Source of the DNA: Anadara kagoshimensis
Lineage: Eukaryota; Mollusca; Bivalvia; Arcoida; Arcidae
DNA length: 64,000 nt
Assembly: GCA_021292105.1 (NCBI GenBank)
Contig: CM037864.1
Span: 5,118,413-5,182,412 of the forward strand
Direction of reading: 5' to 3'
Shown here: positions 12,061-24,900 of the stretch, one piece after another
Layout: the number at the start of each line of letters is the position of its first letter
How positions within the stretch are numbered: the stretch's first letter is position 1
Notes under the pieces: generated by a model
What the model was told of the DNA's origin: nothing
The model's input: the letters and a program-made list of their open reading frames with translations, nothing else
Databases searched by the model: none
Program-made: the position numbers and the translations under genes

Positions 12061-13055
12061 TTTGTGAGAAAAATATACATTTCTGGTAGCTAGAAAAAGA
12101 CAACAATGACAGCAGTCATAGAAGAACATACAAAAACAATGTACAAATACTGAGGCTATTAAACACTGCTTATATATGGTGTGTATCTGTTCATCATCTC
12201 CATAGCAGTTACCTGTGAGGTAACCTGAGATGATAAACAGTTTTCCCGAAAATTCGATTACTCTTATGTTTCTAAAAATAATTGTTTCCTATTAAAACTT
12301 TCAGATATTTGTCAGGTACAGTAAAACATTTCTTATTGTTCTTTTTATTGTAAACTTTTGTGACAAATCTTAATTCTAATGCATGTAACTTGACCCTACC
12401 TACATCACACTGCATCATAAGTTAAAATGACCTTTAATAATTCAAACACTTTTTATCCTTTTTCCAAAGTTCTGTTATTTGTGTTGTTGTGGCATATTGT
12501 TGCGAGTTCCCATATTTTCATATTAGTGTTGTTGTCGTGGCATGCTCTCGCCGTGAGTATATATACACAGTAACACATGGAAACCACGTGGCGTTTGTTT
12601 TGGTCAGTTGTCCGATGTAAATAAACATTAATGTCGGTAACCCATATATCGCACAAGGTCAGCATAAATGTAGACTCGTGTAACGTGCATGCGTACATAT
12701 AAAACATTTAATGTAACTTACACCAATTCCATAAAACAACATATTTAAAAAAGTTTATTATTCTTACCTTTTGCACTGATTTCTAATTTTTAAGATTTAA
12801 AAAATAATAAAATATAATCAATGTTATTATTGTTGTTGTTGATATCCATATGAAAACTAGGTCAGACAAAATAATAATGACCATGGTCATTTGTTAGTCA
12901 GTGGTCATACAGGTCATTGAGGACAAGTAAATGTAACCAGTTTAAGGATATCCGTCAAGCATACTAATAATATTATATTCTGTTGAATGGAATTTGTAAA
13001 TGAAAAACGTGTTTACTGGACAAAACCTATTGCATGTAACGCAATACGAGCCAAT
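12061..13055. other. No gene seen
   Basis: AT-rich sequence with short random frames only. Confidence 0.5.
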
Positions 13056-13059
13056 AATA

Positions 13060-13330
13060 AAACACCCAACGCAACCAAGAGTTCAACACAATGCAAGCGA
13101 ATGTTAAAACATCCAACGCAACCAAGAGCTCAACACAATGCAAGCGAATGTTAAAACATCCAACGCAACCAAGAGCTCAACACAATGCAAGCGAATTTTA
13201 TAACATCCAACGCAACCAAGAGCTCAACACAATGCAAGTGAATGTTAAAACAGGAAGATAAACTAAGAACTCATCACAATGCAAACAAATGATAAAACAA
13301 GAAGAGTAACCAAGAACATACCACAAGCAA
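13060..13330. repeat. ~55-bp minisatellite, about 4-5 copies
   Basis: The unit is about AACATCCAACGCAACCAAGA, GCTCAACACAATGCAAGCGA, ATGTTAA. The first three copies are close and the last two are degenerate. Confidence 0.85.
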
Positions 13331-15310
13331 ATATTAAAACAGCCGAACAAGACTAGAAATGGCAACCACATATTGCAATTACTTTTGTTATAAAACTCGC
13401 TGGTTTGGACAGACATTGATGTTAATTACATTGATATGTTCACAGTATCATTGGAGTCTCAGCCATTCCACTTATTTTACAATCAGTGGTAAAAAGTACG
13501 CAATTGTTTTTATTTTAACAATAAAGAGGTGGTTCAATGATTCTATCGTTCTGGGCGATGTTTAATTTCTAAGTTCTAAACATCGGTGTTAATTAATTGT
13601 CATTGTGTTCAACTTATGTTTACATCTGTCACATAACTCGGTCAACAGGAAATCTGTATTTAATTATGATCAGCAAGTTGGTTGTTAGGACAATGTTACA
13701 ATCGTCTGACCTATACCAGGGGCCAGACAATAAGTGAATGTACATGTAAATATGATCTTGTTCATTATTAAACAGTTGTTCTTGTTCTTTTTCTTATTGC
13801 TTCACATTGTCTTTCCCATTACTGTTAGATTTGTCATCATGTGCTACTTTGATTTTTTTTATGAAATGATGCATCAAATAGTAGCACCGTGATTGACATT
13901 GTTTTGTGGTACTTTTGGATGCATTAGTTCATTTTTTTTCAAAAGTAACACATCTCCGATATACGGAAGCGTATTTATGACCTGTTAAAACACTTTTAAA
14001 AAAGATACTACGTTCCCTCGAATTACAATTCGTTCCCACTGATTAGTAATTTGTTTCCATCGATAAAATAAATGTTGAGAAAAGAAATTGTCCAATGTTG
14101 CGTGTATTTCAAAGTAAGACATTGAAAAGAAACATTGCACCCTGTTGTACTCGAGATAGAACCCCTTTTCATCCCTCCTGAGTATGCTGAGTGCATGTGT
14201 ATGGAAAATTGCATTATGGAATCAAGCTTCTTTAACGTTTGTATTTCAGTTTTTTATGGAAACAATAGTCACTCACACCTTCATTCAAACAGCGTTGCCT
14301 TACGAAAGTCAATTCAAGTTTTTGTCAGCAATTTTTGTTTCATTCACCTGGAAGCAAGGAATGTGTTGTTTGCGTGTATACAATAATTCGGTCAGTGACG
14401 AGACATAAACAAACCATATAACAACACTGGTCAGTCTGTGGCTAGGTCAATATAGATGACCTTACACCGGGGTCAGTCATTGTGTTGGTAAACTGTTAAA
14501 GAATGTACAGAATGTAGATCATATTTTAAAAAAAATAAACAGAGGGTACATGACACATCTATATCAATTATCTGTATACGTTTGGGATACCTAACACTCT
14601 CAGTGACCCCTGAATAAAAACAAGCTCTTGAAACGAAATCAGGAAAAGTTTTACACAAGTAAGCCATGAGCAAAATGTTTACCAAAAACAATATTCTAAA
14701 TTGTCTCGCGTTCAAATAAAGAATTTTGCATTTTCACAGAATTTTAAATAAAGTGCAATACTTTTTGGTAAAAAATCAAAATAATGCATATAACAAAATG
14801 TTTAGGGTTTTGCTCCACTCCTTACGTCATAACCCACCTTGGAAATAGCCTGTCGGACATTACTGAAACTTCATAGGTACCGGTATGTAGTTACCGTTTG
14901 CTATTTATGTTTTACTGATCCATTTGGGAAATGAAGCTATTGTTTTAATTTAATCATAAAATACACATTCAAAAATGTCATATGACTGAGTGATAAATAC
15001 ACATTTTATTGTCATAAAGTTCAAATCACCAAAATCATCAACCCCCCTTATTGTCATAGAGTTCAAATCACCAAAATATAATAATTAGATGCCGACAAAG
15101 CCCATCATCACCCCCCCCCCCCCCCATTACTCAAACCCGTTTCAATAAGTAATATATACTCATTTAGAAATTAAATACAAGTAAGAAAGGTTTTAGATTG
15201 ATACCTGAAGACTCCAGAACTTGACTCCCTATGGTTGGGATGGATTTGATCTTTGGTAAAATTAGTTCTAGCATATGTAGACTTCTCCGGCGACATACTA
15301 TTCACACCAA
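13331..15310. other. No gene seen
   Basis: Several short frames (60-83 codons) lack any recognisable feature. A C-run of about 17 bases lies at 15,109-15,125, and near-duplicate TTGTCATAAAGTTCAAATCACC phrases occur at about 15,010 and 15,050. Confidence 0.45.
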
Positions 15311-15324
15311 GCTCCTTCAGAAAC

Positions 15325-15480
15325 ACAAACATACCGGTCCACATTTAAACCAAATTAAAAAAGCAAAGTAAAACTTGAAAACTGACAAATTAAGTTAAAC
15401 ATGTGAACTTCCACCAGAAAAGAGAGACCGGGTGTTCCGGAAGGGTAAGTACCTCCTCTCTATCTGGCTTCATGTGCCAT
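15325..15480 (+). repeat. Dispersed repeat, GTGTTCCGGAAGGGTAAG family
   Basis: Homologous to the copies at 975-1130 (same strand) and 3,595-3,750 (minus). Shared phrases are AAGCAAAGTAAAACTTG, CATGTGAACTTCCACCAG and TTCCGGAAGGGTAAG. Confidence 0.6.
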
Positions 15481-16330
15481 GTGTATAAGTAAACGTGAGG
15501 GTGAAAGGGCATGTATACATGTTTTTGATAAAATTGTGTTGGCTATTGTCAAGTAATTTGTATTCGACTTCAGTTATTATTTTGACATTTTTGTCTCTGA
15601 ATAATTTATTGGTGTGTCATAGCTTAAATATTCAGTTTTATTTTCAACCTGAATTAAAAGCATTTATACACCTGTCATATTTATCAAGGTGACGTCACTT
15701 ATATATATACCTGTTATTGTTATATTTTATGTATTTTACCTATCTGTACCATCTACTGTAATTTGTTATTTAATAAAACTGAACAAACAAGTATTTGTTT
15801 ATTGTTGTTGTTTAATTAAAACGGTTGCTATAAGGAAGTTATTCAAGATACGTACCAAAGACTGACCAATAATTTAATAGAAAAAAATCCTTACAAAAAC
15901 TGCTGTTATCTCAAGTTAGCTGAGCCTGTAGTCAAACGCCCGGACTTTATGACCATTAGGCGTCGGACTTCATTAGGAGTTGTTACATAGTCCCCACCTC
16001 ACCCCAACCCCGCCCCCGTCTTCTCTGCCTACACCATTATACTAGTATCTTAGTTTGGCGTGGTCCCATTAACCATCGTTTGCCACTGTAGGCACCACTT
16101 ATGTCTGAAAATACCTGGTGGACTGATTTACAAAACCCACAAAACTGTTTATTCCTGATGTTTTTATTACAGCGCATGTAGTTGACCTTTATTGCATGAC
16201 TTTTTAGAACTTTCTATAAGCATGATTCATGATTTGATAAACATACTGTAATCCGTAACATTAAAAATAAACAGGCCCTTTTTTAAAACATCTTAATATA
16301 ATGTTAACAAAAACAACTTAAAATGTATAT

Positions 16331-16529
16331 ACAGTCCAACTTGTCTTAAAGACCACCTCTATATAAGGGTCATCTGCTTATAAAGGCCAGGGAAATTGTA
16401 TTCCAAATGTTCTTTATTCATAATACTTGAACCTGTATATAAAGGCCACCTGTCCATAAAGGCCACATTCACTGGTTCCTTTTGGGTGGCCTTTATAGAC
16501 AGGTGGCCTTTATAGACAGGTTCGACTGT
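16331..16529. mobile_element. 199-bp MITE-like element with ACAGTCNAAC termini
   Basis: The ends read ACAGTCCAACTTGTCT and, as the reverse complement of the other end, ACAGTCGAACCTGTCT (14 of 16 identical). The interior is full of ATAAAGGCCACCTGTC phrases in both orientations. A second full copy lies inverted at 32,305-32,468 and a fragment at about 3,985-4,047. No transposase is encoded, and no target duplication is clear by eye. Confidence 0.65.
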
Positions 16530-16854
16530 ATATTATATAGGTATGTTTGTGGTTGTTCAGAAATAGAACTATTAATTGCTTTTTAAAACAGACACCATAA
16601 AAATGTCACAATATATGGCCTTTTAAAACACTACTTAAATATTATCAGATTTACAACCGCCATATTAGCATAATTAACCCAATTTGATGGAAATTAACAT
16701 AATATGTAGATATAAATGTCTATTATATAGTATTATGATATAATGTTGTTTTGACTTTATATAAATGTAAATGTTACGCCTCCTCTGTGGTCACGTATTA
16801 CCTTTCCTGTATCGATTTTTGCACTAAACTCATTATATAAAATTTGCTGCATTA

Positions 16855-16873
16855 GCTCTCTCTCTCTCTCTCT
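16855..16873. repeat. (CT)n microsatellite
   Basis: About nine CT units, again on the plus strand. Confidence 0.9.
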
Positions 16874-16879
16874 GAAATG

Positions 16880-17245
16880 ACATTACTGCTCTCCAGGAAG
16901 AGACATGGCCATTTGCTCTATAGACGCAATCTCCCTTCCATTCCTCCCCGAGAAGGGACATGACTATTGGCCCTTAAAAGGAAACCCTTCTCTTCTCCGA
17001 GAAAAGCCTGACATGCCTGTTTGCCCCAACAACACAACCCCCCCCCCCTCCTCCCTAAGGAAACCCTTCTCTTCTCCGAGAAAAGCCTGACATGCCTGTT
17101 TGCCCCAACAACACAACCCCCCCCTCCTCCCTGAGTAGACACATGACTGTTTCCCTTTACAACGGAATCTCCCCTCCTCTCCGAGAGGAAATATGAATGT
17201 TACACCTTACAGCGCAATTCCCCCTCCTCTCCGAAAAAAGGCGAA
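16880..17245. repeat. Minisatellite, CTCCGAGAAGAGACATGACTAT family
   Basis: Degenerate ~50-bp units contain CTCCGAGAA, GACATGACTATTTGCCC, and AACGCAATCTCCCCTCCT. Inside it a 76-bp piece with GGAAACCCTTCTCTTCTCCG is duplicated (about 16,980-17,053 and 17,056-17,128). One more unit lies at 17,828-17,880, after an AT-rich block. Confidence 0.7.
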
Positions 17246-17254
17246 GCTCTATGC

Positions 17255-17815
17255 CGTGCAAAAATCTATTTTTACATATGCAAAAAAAAAAATAATAATA
17301 ATAATAATAGTCAGCATTTTCGTAAAATTTGTGAGTGAAATAATGTCTCCCTATTTATTCAGTGCGGGACTACTTTGTTTCGCTAGCAGCAATGTTGAAC
17401 ATTGAGTCATATGGTACTGTAGAAACCAAATTTTTTTAAATATGCAAAGTTTTATATTTTTACCGACATCGCTGAAAACATGCAATTTATCGAATATATA
17501 ATAAAAGTTTACGAATTTTATTTGCAACAAGCAAAATAATTTCATTCAAGCTACTAAAAAGATGGCACTTTGGAATCGATAACTAGAGAGAACTCTGTAT
17601 TTTCAAATTTCCAAAATTTATTTTTGCATAAATCGAATTTTGCATATGCATATATCGATTTTTTTACATGTTAAAATAGCTACCATTTTTTACATATGCA
17701 AAAATCGATTAATGCATATGCATAAATAGATGAAAAATGGATTTATGCATATGTGCATATGTTACAATAGCGAGTAAATATCAAAACGGCGCCTCATATG
17801 CACTCACGACACAAA
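17255..17815. repeat. AT-rich block with TGCATATGCA palindromes
   Basis: Repeated ACATATGCAAAAA, AATCGATT and TGCATATGCATAAAT phrases in both orientations fill this stretch, especially 17,625-17,765. It separates two parts of the CTCCGAGA minisatellite, so it may be an insertion. An AAT run lies at 17,290-17,309. No coding content. Confidence 0.5.
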
Positions 17816-18169
17816 TTCCCGACCTTCGCTCCGAGGAGAGACATGACTATTTGCCCTCACAACGCAATCTCCGTAACCCTCATTAAATAAACATATAGAT
17901 TTTGATAAACTGGCTTGTCCAATATCCAGACCAATACCAAAACAACATGTTTATTATATGATTATCTAAATGCAATGTTTTTTGTTTAACAGCTGGTACG
18001 ATTGTGCAAATATATATCTATGCAAATATAATAACAATGAATAAATACGAAATTCGTTATATAAATGCACAAACAAGTGCTACAAGTGCATATTTAAATC
18101 GATAATGTAAAAAAACGATTAAACATTTTGCGATGTTTTGAAAAATAGGAGATATTTATTTAATAATTA

Positions 18170-18620
18170 CGTCGTAGATCATCCAGATAGACAGTGCATT
18201 GGGGTTGAGATAGAGTTTTAGGGACTGCATACTGCAATAAGGGATTGTCTCCTTATTAAATTCAAACCAGAGGACAGATGGTGTTTTGGGGTATAATGCA
18301 GTTAATGAGATATTATCTTACCGAGCCTGTAACACGTAGGTAGGGGAAAACTATCTTTATCAGTACGTCATGTTTTGGGGTTTAGGGGTCTTTAAAATGC
18401 AAATAAGGGGAAACTGTACATTTCCTCTCTTTTTTTTAGTCACAGTGTTTTGGAGTTTGGGAGTCTGTAGACTGAAATTAGAGATCCTTATAAGACTGTT
18501 CTTTTTGTGAATTTTAAGGGTCTGTATAGGGAAAAAATATCAGCGAAGTATGCTTTCGATGATAAGGGACCTGCAGATTGCAGATAGGGAGAAACTATCA
18601 TTTCTCTCACAAGTTGTACA
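18170..18620. repeat. Highly degenerate ~65-bp repeats
   Basis: Phrases of the type AGGGACTGCATACTGCAATA and AGGGACCTGCAGATTGCAGA, followed by AGGGAGAAACTATC, recur four or five times with much divergence. Confidence 0.4.
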
Positions 18621-19035
18621 TACCAATGGTTCATAAACATTTTTCTTTTAACGTGACAAGGTGTTTGTATTAAAAATCACTGGTTTAAATCCTAAAAAAG
18701 GTCCCAGTTCGAATTTTGAACTTTAAATGTCGACGTTTTCAGTTTAAATAGAACATTCTAATGTTCAATTATTTATAAAAGGAAAAATGAAGTCATTTAC
18801 CGGTTTGATTTTACAAGGTATAACTTCGTAATCGGTCATTAACCGGGTTATTGCCTGGACATAATGGTCAAACTGGTCATAAGTCGTTACCTTACTATAT
18901 ATAATCAATAATCGGACATAAAAGACTGTGGTCAAGCGATCATTGACCTCAGACAATATATTGACAAAGACCATGGCATTTATATTGACCAAGCACTACT
19001 TACAAAATGCACTGGTGTGCATTAAATTAAATAAC

Positions 19036-19400
19036 AGATGAGATATCGTTGGTCAAGTGTTCTGACGTTGGTTTTCGCTTATACTGGGTCCAACTTGAAA
19101 TATGGAACAAAAAGTACAAACAAAAATGCATTGTCGTACACAAAACAGCAGAAGAGACATGACTGGTCAAGTGTTCTGACGTTGGTTTTCACTCGTACTG
19201 GACCCGCTTTAAAATATGGAACAAAAAGCTCAAACAAAAATGAATTGCCGTACACAAAACAGCAGAAGAGACATGACTGGTCAAGTGTTCTGACGTTGGT
19301 TTTCACTCGTACTGGGCCTCGCTTTAAAATATGGAACAAAAATGCATTGCCGTACACAAAACAGTGGAGGAGAAATACTGGTCAGGGCCCCTGGCCTTCA
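19036..19400. repeat. 114-bp tandem repeat, about 3 copies
   Basis: The unit starts GGTCAAGTGTTCTGACGTTG and ends GTACACAAAACAGCAGAAG. Two full copies and one shortened copy are present. The unit length is a multiple of three, so 128- and 92-codon frames remain open on the two strands. These are repeat artefacts. Confidence 0.85.
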
Positions 19401-19419
19401 CTCTTACTGGGCTCACTGT

Positions 19420-19660
19420 GTTAGAGTAATGAAGTTTAACACCCCAGTCTAGATCAGTCTTCCACTAATGTCGAGGCAGTCAGTGCTACATAGTGGAAGA
19501 AAGCGGGTACCCGGGGGAAACCACGGACCTTTGAAATTACAAACTTTCTAACACAAGACGAGATAAGAACCAATGCAGTGAAAGGCAATGTCATTCGTAA
19601 GCGCGCGATTTTAACCTATCGGCTACCTAGGTGTACTCCCTCTTTGCTAGGGTGGTCACT
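19420..19660 (-). repeat. Dispersed repeat/SINE-like copy, minus strand
   Basis: Contains TTAACACCCCAGTCTAG, CCACTAATGTCGAGGCAGTC, AAGCGGGTACCCGGGGGAAA and CCACGGACCTTTGAAATTAC. It is related to the copy at 2,150-2,330. The TTAACACC edge is of the type that ends the SINEs at 54.9-55.2 kb. Confidence 0.5.
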
Positions 19661-20605
19661 GTAACCTACTTTCTAAAGTAATAATGATACATGCATATGA
19701 CCTTGGTTGCTTAGACGATAGCTATTTTACATGACCATCAAAGCTGATTTTGACATTCACATTGGAAACGGTGGTCACTGTAACCTACTTTCTAAGGTCA
19801 AATGTCTCATGGTATTTGTTGTGAATACTCAAAAGAATCTAGATTGCTCAGGCTCAGGCTCATTGCTATAATCATTGATGGTCCGAAAATTCTAAAATTT
19901 TCAAAATTTCAGTCTTGATCAGAATTTTGTACTAGGTCGTTGAGTCTGAATTTTGAGGGTGTTTTGGGGTGGGTGGGTGTGGGGTTGGGGTTGGCAAGAG
20001 TTGTGACCTTAATTTGTAATTGTTTTGTTGTAATAGTGACGTAATCTTAATCTTGTATCCACGTTGTTGTTAGGTATTACAAAAACATAATAAATTGAAC
20101 TAAACATCCCTCATGTTAGTACGAAATTTGGCAATTTCACAAAATATGCACTGCACATCTTAACACCACAACTTTATGCCAATAAATCGTTCTATTTACT
20201 CCGTCACGTTTTAAACAACGTGAATTCTATCTCCGTCTGCTCTTAAAGAGAACTTGTATCATGACACCATTTTAAATTCAGGTCAAAACGCTAACTTGTA
20301 ATAAACTGGCACAATACGTTTAAAGCATAAATCGTATTCAATTTTAGAAAACTTATTATTTTATTCAAAATGAAATTTGATCTGCCAGCTATGTTAAAAT
20401 GATTTGTACACTGAGAAAATAGCACACTGCCAAGTAATTTTTTTTAATTCGTAATTTAAAATATACATATGAATTAACAATTGTACCTTGCACACAGTCC
20501 GTCTTTATTCTACACATATAATGTTGTTGGCGTGTTAGCAATCCTTTCTGAAACTTAAGGAGGGGGGGGGGTTAACAATGTGCAATGGAGCTTAAAGTGT
20601 CAAAG
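19661..20605. other. No gene seen
   Basis: AT-rich. The phrase GGTCACTGTAACCTACTTTCTAA occurs twice (about 19,652 and 19,771). Nothing else is visible. Confidence 0.45.
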
Positions 20606-20609
20606 ACAC

Positions 20610-21990
20610 TTATTGGTGCAAAAGAGCATAAGAAAGACATTTAAAATCGAACACTAACACAAATTATGTGCGCAAATAAGAACCAAACACCAAGCATTAA
20701 AATAAACAACGGATGCAAAAGAGCGCCAAGCATAAAACAAATGAGGCGTGCAAAAGAGCATTAAATACTAAAACCAAAATAAACCACGGGTGCAAAGAAA
20801 ACCAAGCACCTAAAACAAAATAGCGCCAAACACCAAGCACAAAATGACGTGTGCAAAATAGCTCCAAACACCGAAATACGTGATCAAAAGAACACCAAAT
20901 ACCGAAATACGTGTTTAAAAGAACACCAAATACCAAATGACGTGTGCAACAGAACATCAAATACCAAATGACGTGTTCAAAAGAATGACGTGTGAAAAAG
21001 AACACCAAATACCAAACTAAAAATGAGGCGTGCAAAAGAGCATTAAATACTAAAACCAAAACAAACCACGGGTGCAAAGAAAACCAAGCATCTAAAACCA
21101 AATAGCGCCAAACACCAAGCACAAAATGACGTGTGCAAAATAGCTCCAAACACCGAAATACGTGTTCAAAAGAACACCAAATACCGAAATACGTGTTCAA
21201 AAGAACACCAAATACCAAATGACGTGTGCAAAGGAACACCAAATACCAAATGACGTGTGCAAAAGAACAACAAATACCAAATGACGTGTGCAAATGAACA
21301 CCAAATACCAAATGTCGTGTGCAAAAGAACAACAAATACCAAATGACGTGTGCAAATGAACACCAAATACCAAATGTCGTGTGCAAAGGAACACCAAATA
21401 CCAAATGACGTGTGCAAAAGAATACCAAATGACGTGTTCAAAAGAATAACAAATACCAAATGACGTGTGCAAAAGAACACCAAATACCAAATGACGTGTT
21501 CAAAAGAACGCCAAATACCAAATGACGTGTGCAAAAGAACACCAAATACCAAATAACGTGGGCAAAGGAACACCATGCACCAAAATAAAAATAAGTGCAA
21601 AATAGCACCAAGCACAACAATACATGTGTAAAAGAACACCAAACACTAAAATAAACAATAAGTGCTAAATAGCACCAAAAGACGTGTGAAAATACAAGAA
21701 CCAGCACAAAAACCAAAGAACTGTGTAAAAGAACAACATGCACTAAAGGGCGTGTACAAAAGAGCATCAAACACCACATAAAAAGATGCTTGAAAACGAG
21801 TGCCATGCTCAAACGTCACATGCAAAACAGAAAATTTAAAAAAAACCAACAACTAACAAACAAAAATATGTGCATTAGAGACCCCAGCGCAAAAATTATG
21901 TATATGCAAAAAAGCACAATGCACCAAAAACACATGTGTAACGGAGCACAATGTACCAAAATACATATGAAAAAGGAACGTCATGCGCCA
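20610..21990. repeat. 31-bp tandem array with higher-order duplication
   Basis: The central unit is AAAAGAACACCAAATACC, AAATGACGTGTGC (31 bp), most regular at 21,130-21,560 and degenerate outside. A 282-bp block is duplicated (about 20,741 and 21,023 onward). Since 31 is not a multiple of three and the unit lacks minus-strand stops, all three minus frames stay open (243, 158, 124 and 97 codons). The products are pure repeat and not genes. Confidence 0.93.
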
Positions 21991-21999
21991 AAACAAAAG

Positions 22000-24900
22000 A
22001 CATATACCGTTCATCGGAGTTTATACATATAGGTTTATACAAAATTTCGGCGGCATTTTTATCTTATTTGTTTTATTTAAAGTACAATGATTTATTTTTG
22101 AAAAAAAATTCTATATAGCTTCATATATTTTAAAATTACAATGAAAACAAAATTAAACAGTGAAGCCATGACTACATACAAGTCGGCTGCAGCGAGCTGA
22201 TGTATAACCTCGAACGCAGCCAAGTCGGATGCTTTTTGTGTCAGTCAGGTGCATTAGACTTATTTATATATCATACCATGTTGTATGCATGGGAACAGTA
22301 TAAATGTTAGTAATAATTAATAACAAAACTTTACATGATGCATAGGAAGTGTGCAATCACACCATAATACACGTGAAATTATATATAGAAGATATAAATA
22401 GAGTGGTACGATGTTTTACACCGGAAAATTAAGTGTTTTGCCCCAGCAATACAGAGGACTTCTTGTCCTAAGTGTATAACTGCGATACTTTACAAATAAC
22501 TTAACTATTAAATTGACATATGCAGGATCAGTAGCAGAGGCAAAAATAAATAAATAAATAAATAAATAAATAAATTAGCCAAAACAGTAACGGGATGATT
22601 GCTATCTACCTAAAGGAGGCTCTACTGCTCAATTAATTCATTTTTTCGCTGAAAATGATAGGAGTGCCTAGTTGTTTAATGTGAAATGCACTGAGTAAAA
22701 TTGGATATGAACATCTCCAATAAGTCTTCTAGATTTGGGTTACATAATTAAGTGCGCCGTTCTTCTACCTAGTACAGTGTTACTATAGTTTAATGTTTTT
22801 TTATCTTGTAGTTGTCAAAAATTGATATTTTCATAAAGCTTAATACAAGACTTTGTTAAACACTTAATAAGTATCCAATTGACGCTAAAAATGAGATAAC
22901 CAGCTATAGTTTTATTTTATTTTATGTTTTTCATACTATTCAACTTATGGGGCGTCTAGTCGATTGCTTTGAAATGTATTTTGAATGGTGTATTGAAAAT
23001 TTCATAACAACTGACTAGATGAACATATCCAATCAATCTAGAGATGGTAAACCATTTGGTTTACATTGTAGCCACGGTTCATTCTAGCTGAGGTTTTGAT
23101 CCATTTGGCAGTAGCTTCATATTGTTGCGATAGTTTTAGGCATTACACAACCATGCATGGTAAACAATCGCAAATAAAAAATAAATTGTTTATATCGCTG
23201 TCCGGCTTTATTTTTCTATCTCAAGATAGTAAGCTATTTTTACATTTCAGCAGTGATTAATGTCCACCACTGAATTAAACACCACGCATGTGTTAAACAA
23301 GAATAACCTGTTTACAATAAACCTATTTTTGGTTTAGTTGTCCACTATTTTTAAAACACGCACCATGTGTGCCCAACTTAAAAAAAATAACTTGTTTATA
23401 TCTTGATACCAGCCTGGACAACACTGTAATGTTTTTCACTGTTCTGTTTAAAATAGGCATTGTAATATCGCATACTTAAATTATTTAATAGCAGTAAACA
23501 AGAAATATCTAGAATTTAAACTTATATCACTGAGTAGAGGATGTTTTTTCACGGTCAATATTGTGCGAAATTAGGTGAATGACGTCATACTATCATGTTA
23601 TTACTTAGGCGTATCACATAATCGATATTTCCGCGTCAGATTGTTTACTTATCTGTTTACTATTTTGTTAATAATGTTGTGTAACTCCCGAGTTTTTTTT
23701 AAACAAATATAGAAAATAATTTCATTAATACCGAGTAAAGATTTCATTTCGGAAAACAATCATAATATATATATATACATGTATATACTAGTATATCGTC
23801 ATGTGTATCCCCACAAATACGTGCAAATAAGTCACAGTGTCATTGACCTTGGATCATTCTGATTGTATGCTTGTATGCGTTTTCTTCTCATACATAATGA
23901 TTGCTATCAGATGGTTTCAGTTAAAACATCATGGGATAATTCTTTGTCTATATGAGTGGCATTTTAATCACCAAACACTTACGCTTTTTCGGATATTAAT
24001 TTTGCTTTTTATTTTTGTATTAAAAAGCAAGATGAACCGACATGTAAAATGTAAATAAAACACATTTAAGGATTTGAAACGTCAATAAAGGCTTTGTCAA
24101 ACCCCCCAACCCCCCTTCCATTAAATTCTATGTAAAAAATTGTAACATTATATTTCACAGAAATGTTCAAATTTTTTAGACTTTTACAGTCGAAATTAGA
24201 ATCTTATTGGTGAATGCTTTGGAAAAGACTTTCCAAAGTTTTTTTTTCAGCCAGGCAGTATGGAAACTAAAATCACAAATACGCAATTAACTGACTAAAA
24301 GGTCATTCGAGTTTAACCTTGCTGCGACCCCGTTCTAGAAGGCGTGATATTCGTTTTCAGAATCAAGGGCTTAACCGTATCTAATTTTGAAAAAATTGAC
24401 ACAAAGTCTTGCATTCTTATGCAATCTGATCTGCTTCCCGTCCGTTTTAAGCGTATCGGGACTGATGGTCTATAAGAAAATGCACAAAAATGTATTATCA
24501 GCGACATAAAGGAGGAGGCGAAACCAAACCTACCCCCCACCCTCCCGCCGCCAAATCCACCACTGAATGCACAAGTGTTTGTTCAATGATTTCAATTCAT
24601 CTACATAATTATATTCATTTATTCCTACTTTAACAAGTTATTTTTTAAGTATCTTAAGAGATTTAACTTGAACTTAGGACCTGTAACTGCTACTGACATC
24701 ATAGTGTGAAGCTACTCAAAATAAAGTACGTTCCTGTCATGTGAAGTTGAGAAATATGACAACTTAAAAACCACATTGTTTATCGAGGAGGAAAGTCTAT
24801 GGTCCGTGTAACATAAAAAATAATATCATAATCATAATTGTATTTAAAAGTTCAGCGTTCGCCAAGGCAACTACTTTACCCTTGAAACGTGACTTACATA

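Noticed and set aside
11450-12080. 205- and 206-codon open frames on both strands
   Set aside because: Both run through the 63-bp tandem array; the unit length is a multiple of three and stop-free, so the frames are artefacts.
20697-21812. 243-, 158-, 124- and 97-codon minus-strand frames rich in Phe, Leu and His
   Set aside because: Products of the 31-bp array read in different phases. No start context, domain or splice support.
24313-24540. 75-codon minus-strand frame beside G-rich sequence
   Set aside because: No domain, no splice-bounded neighbours, and composition fits chance.
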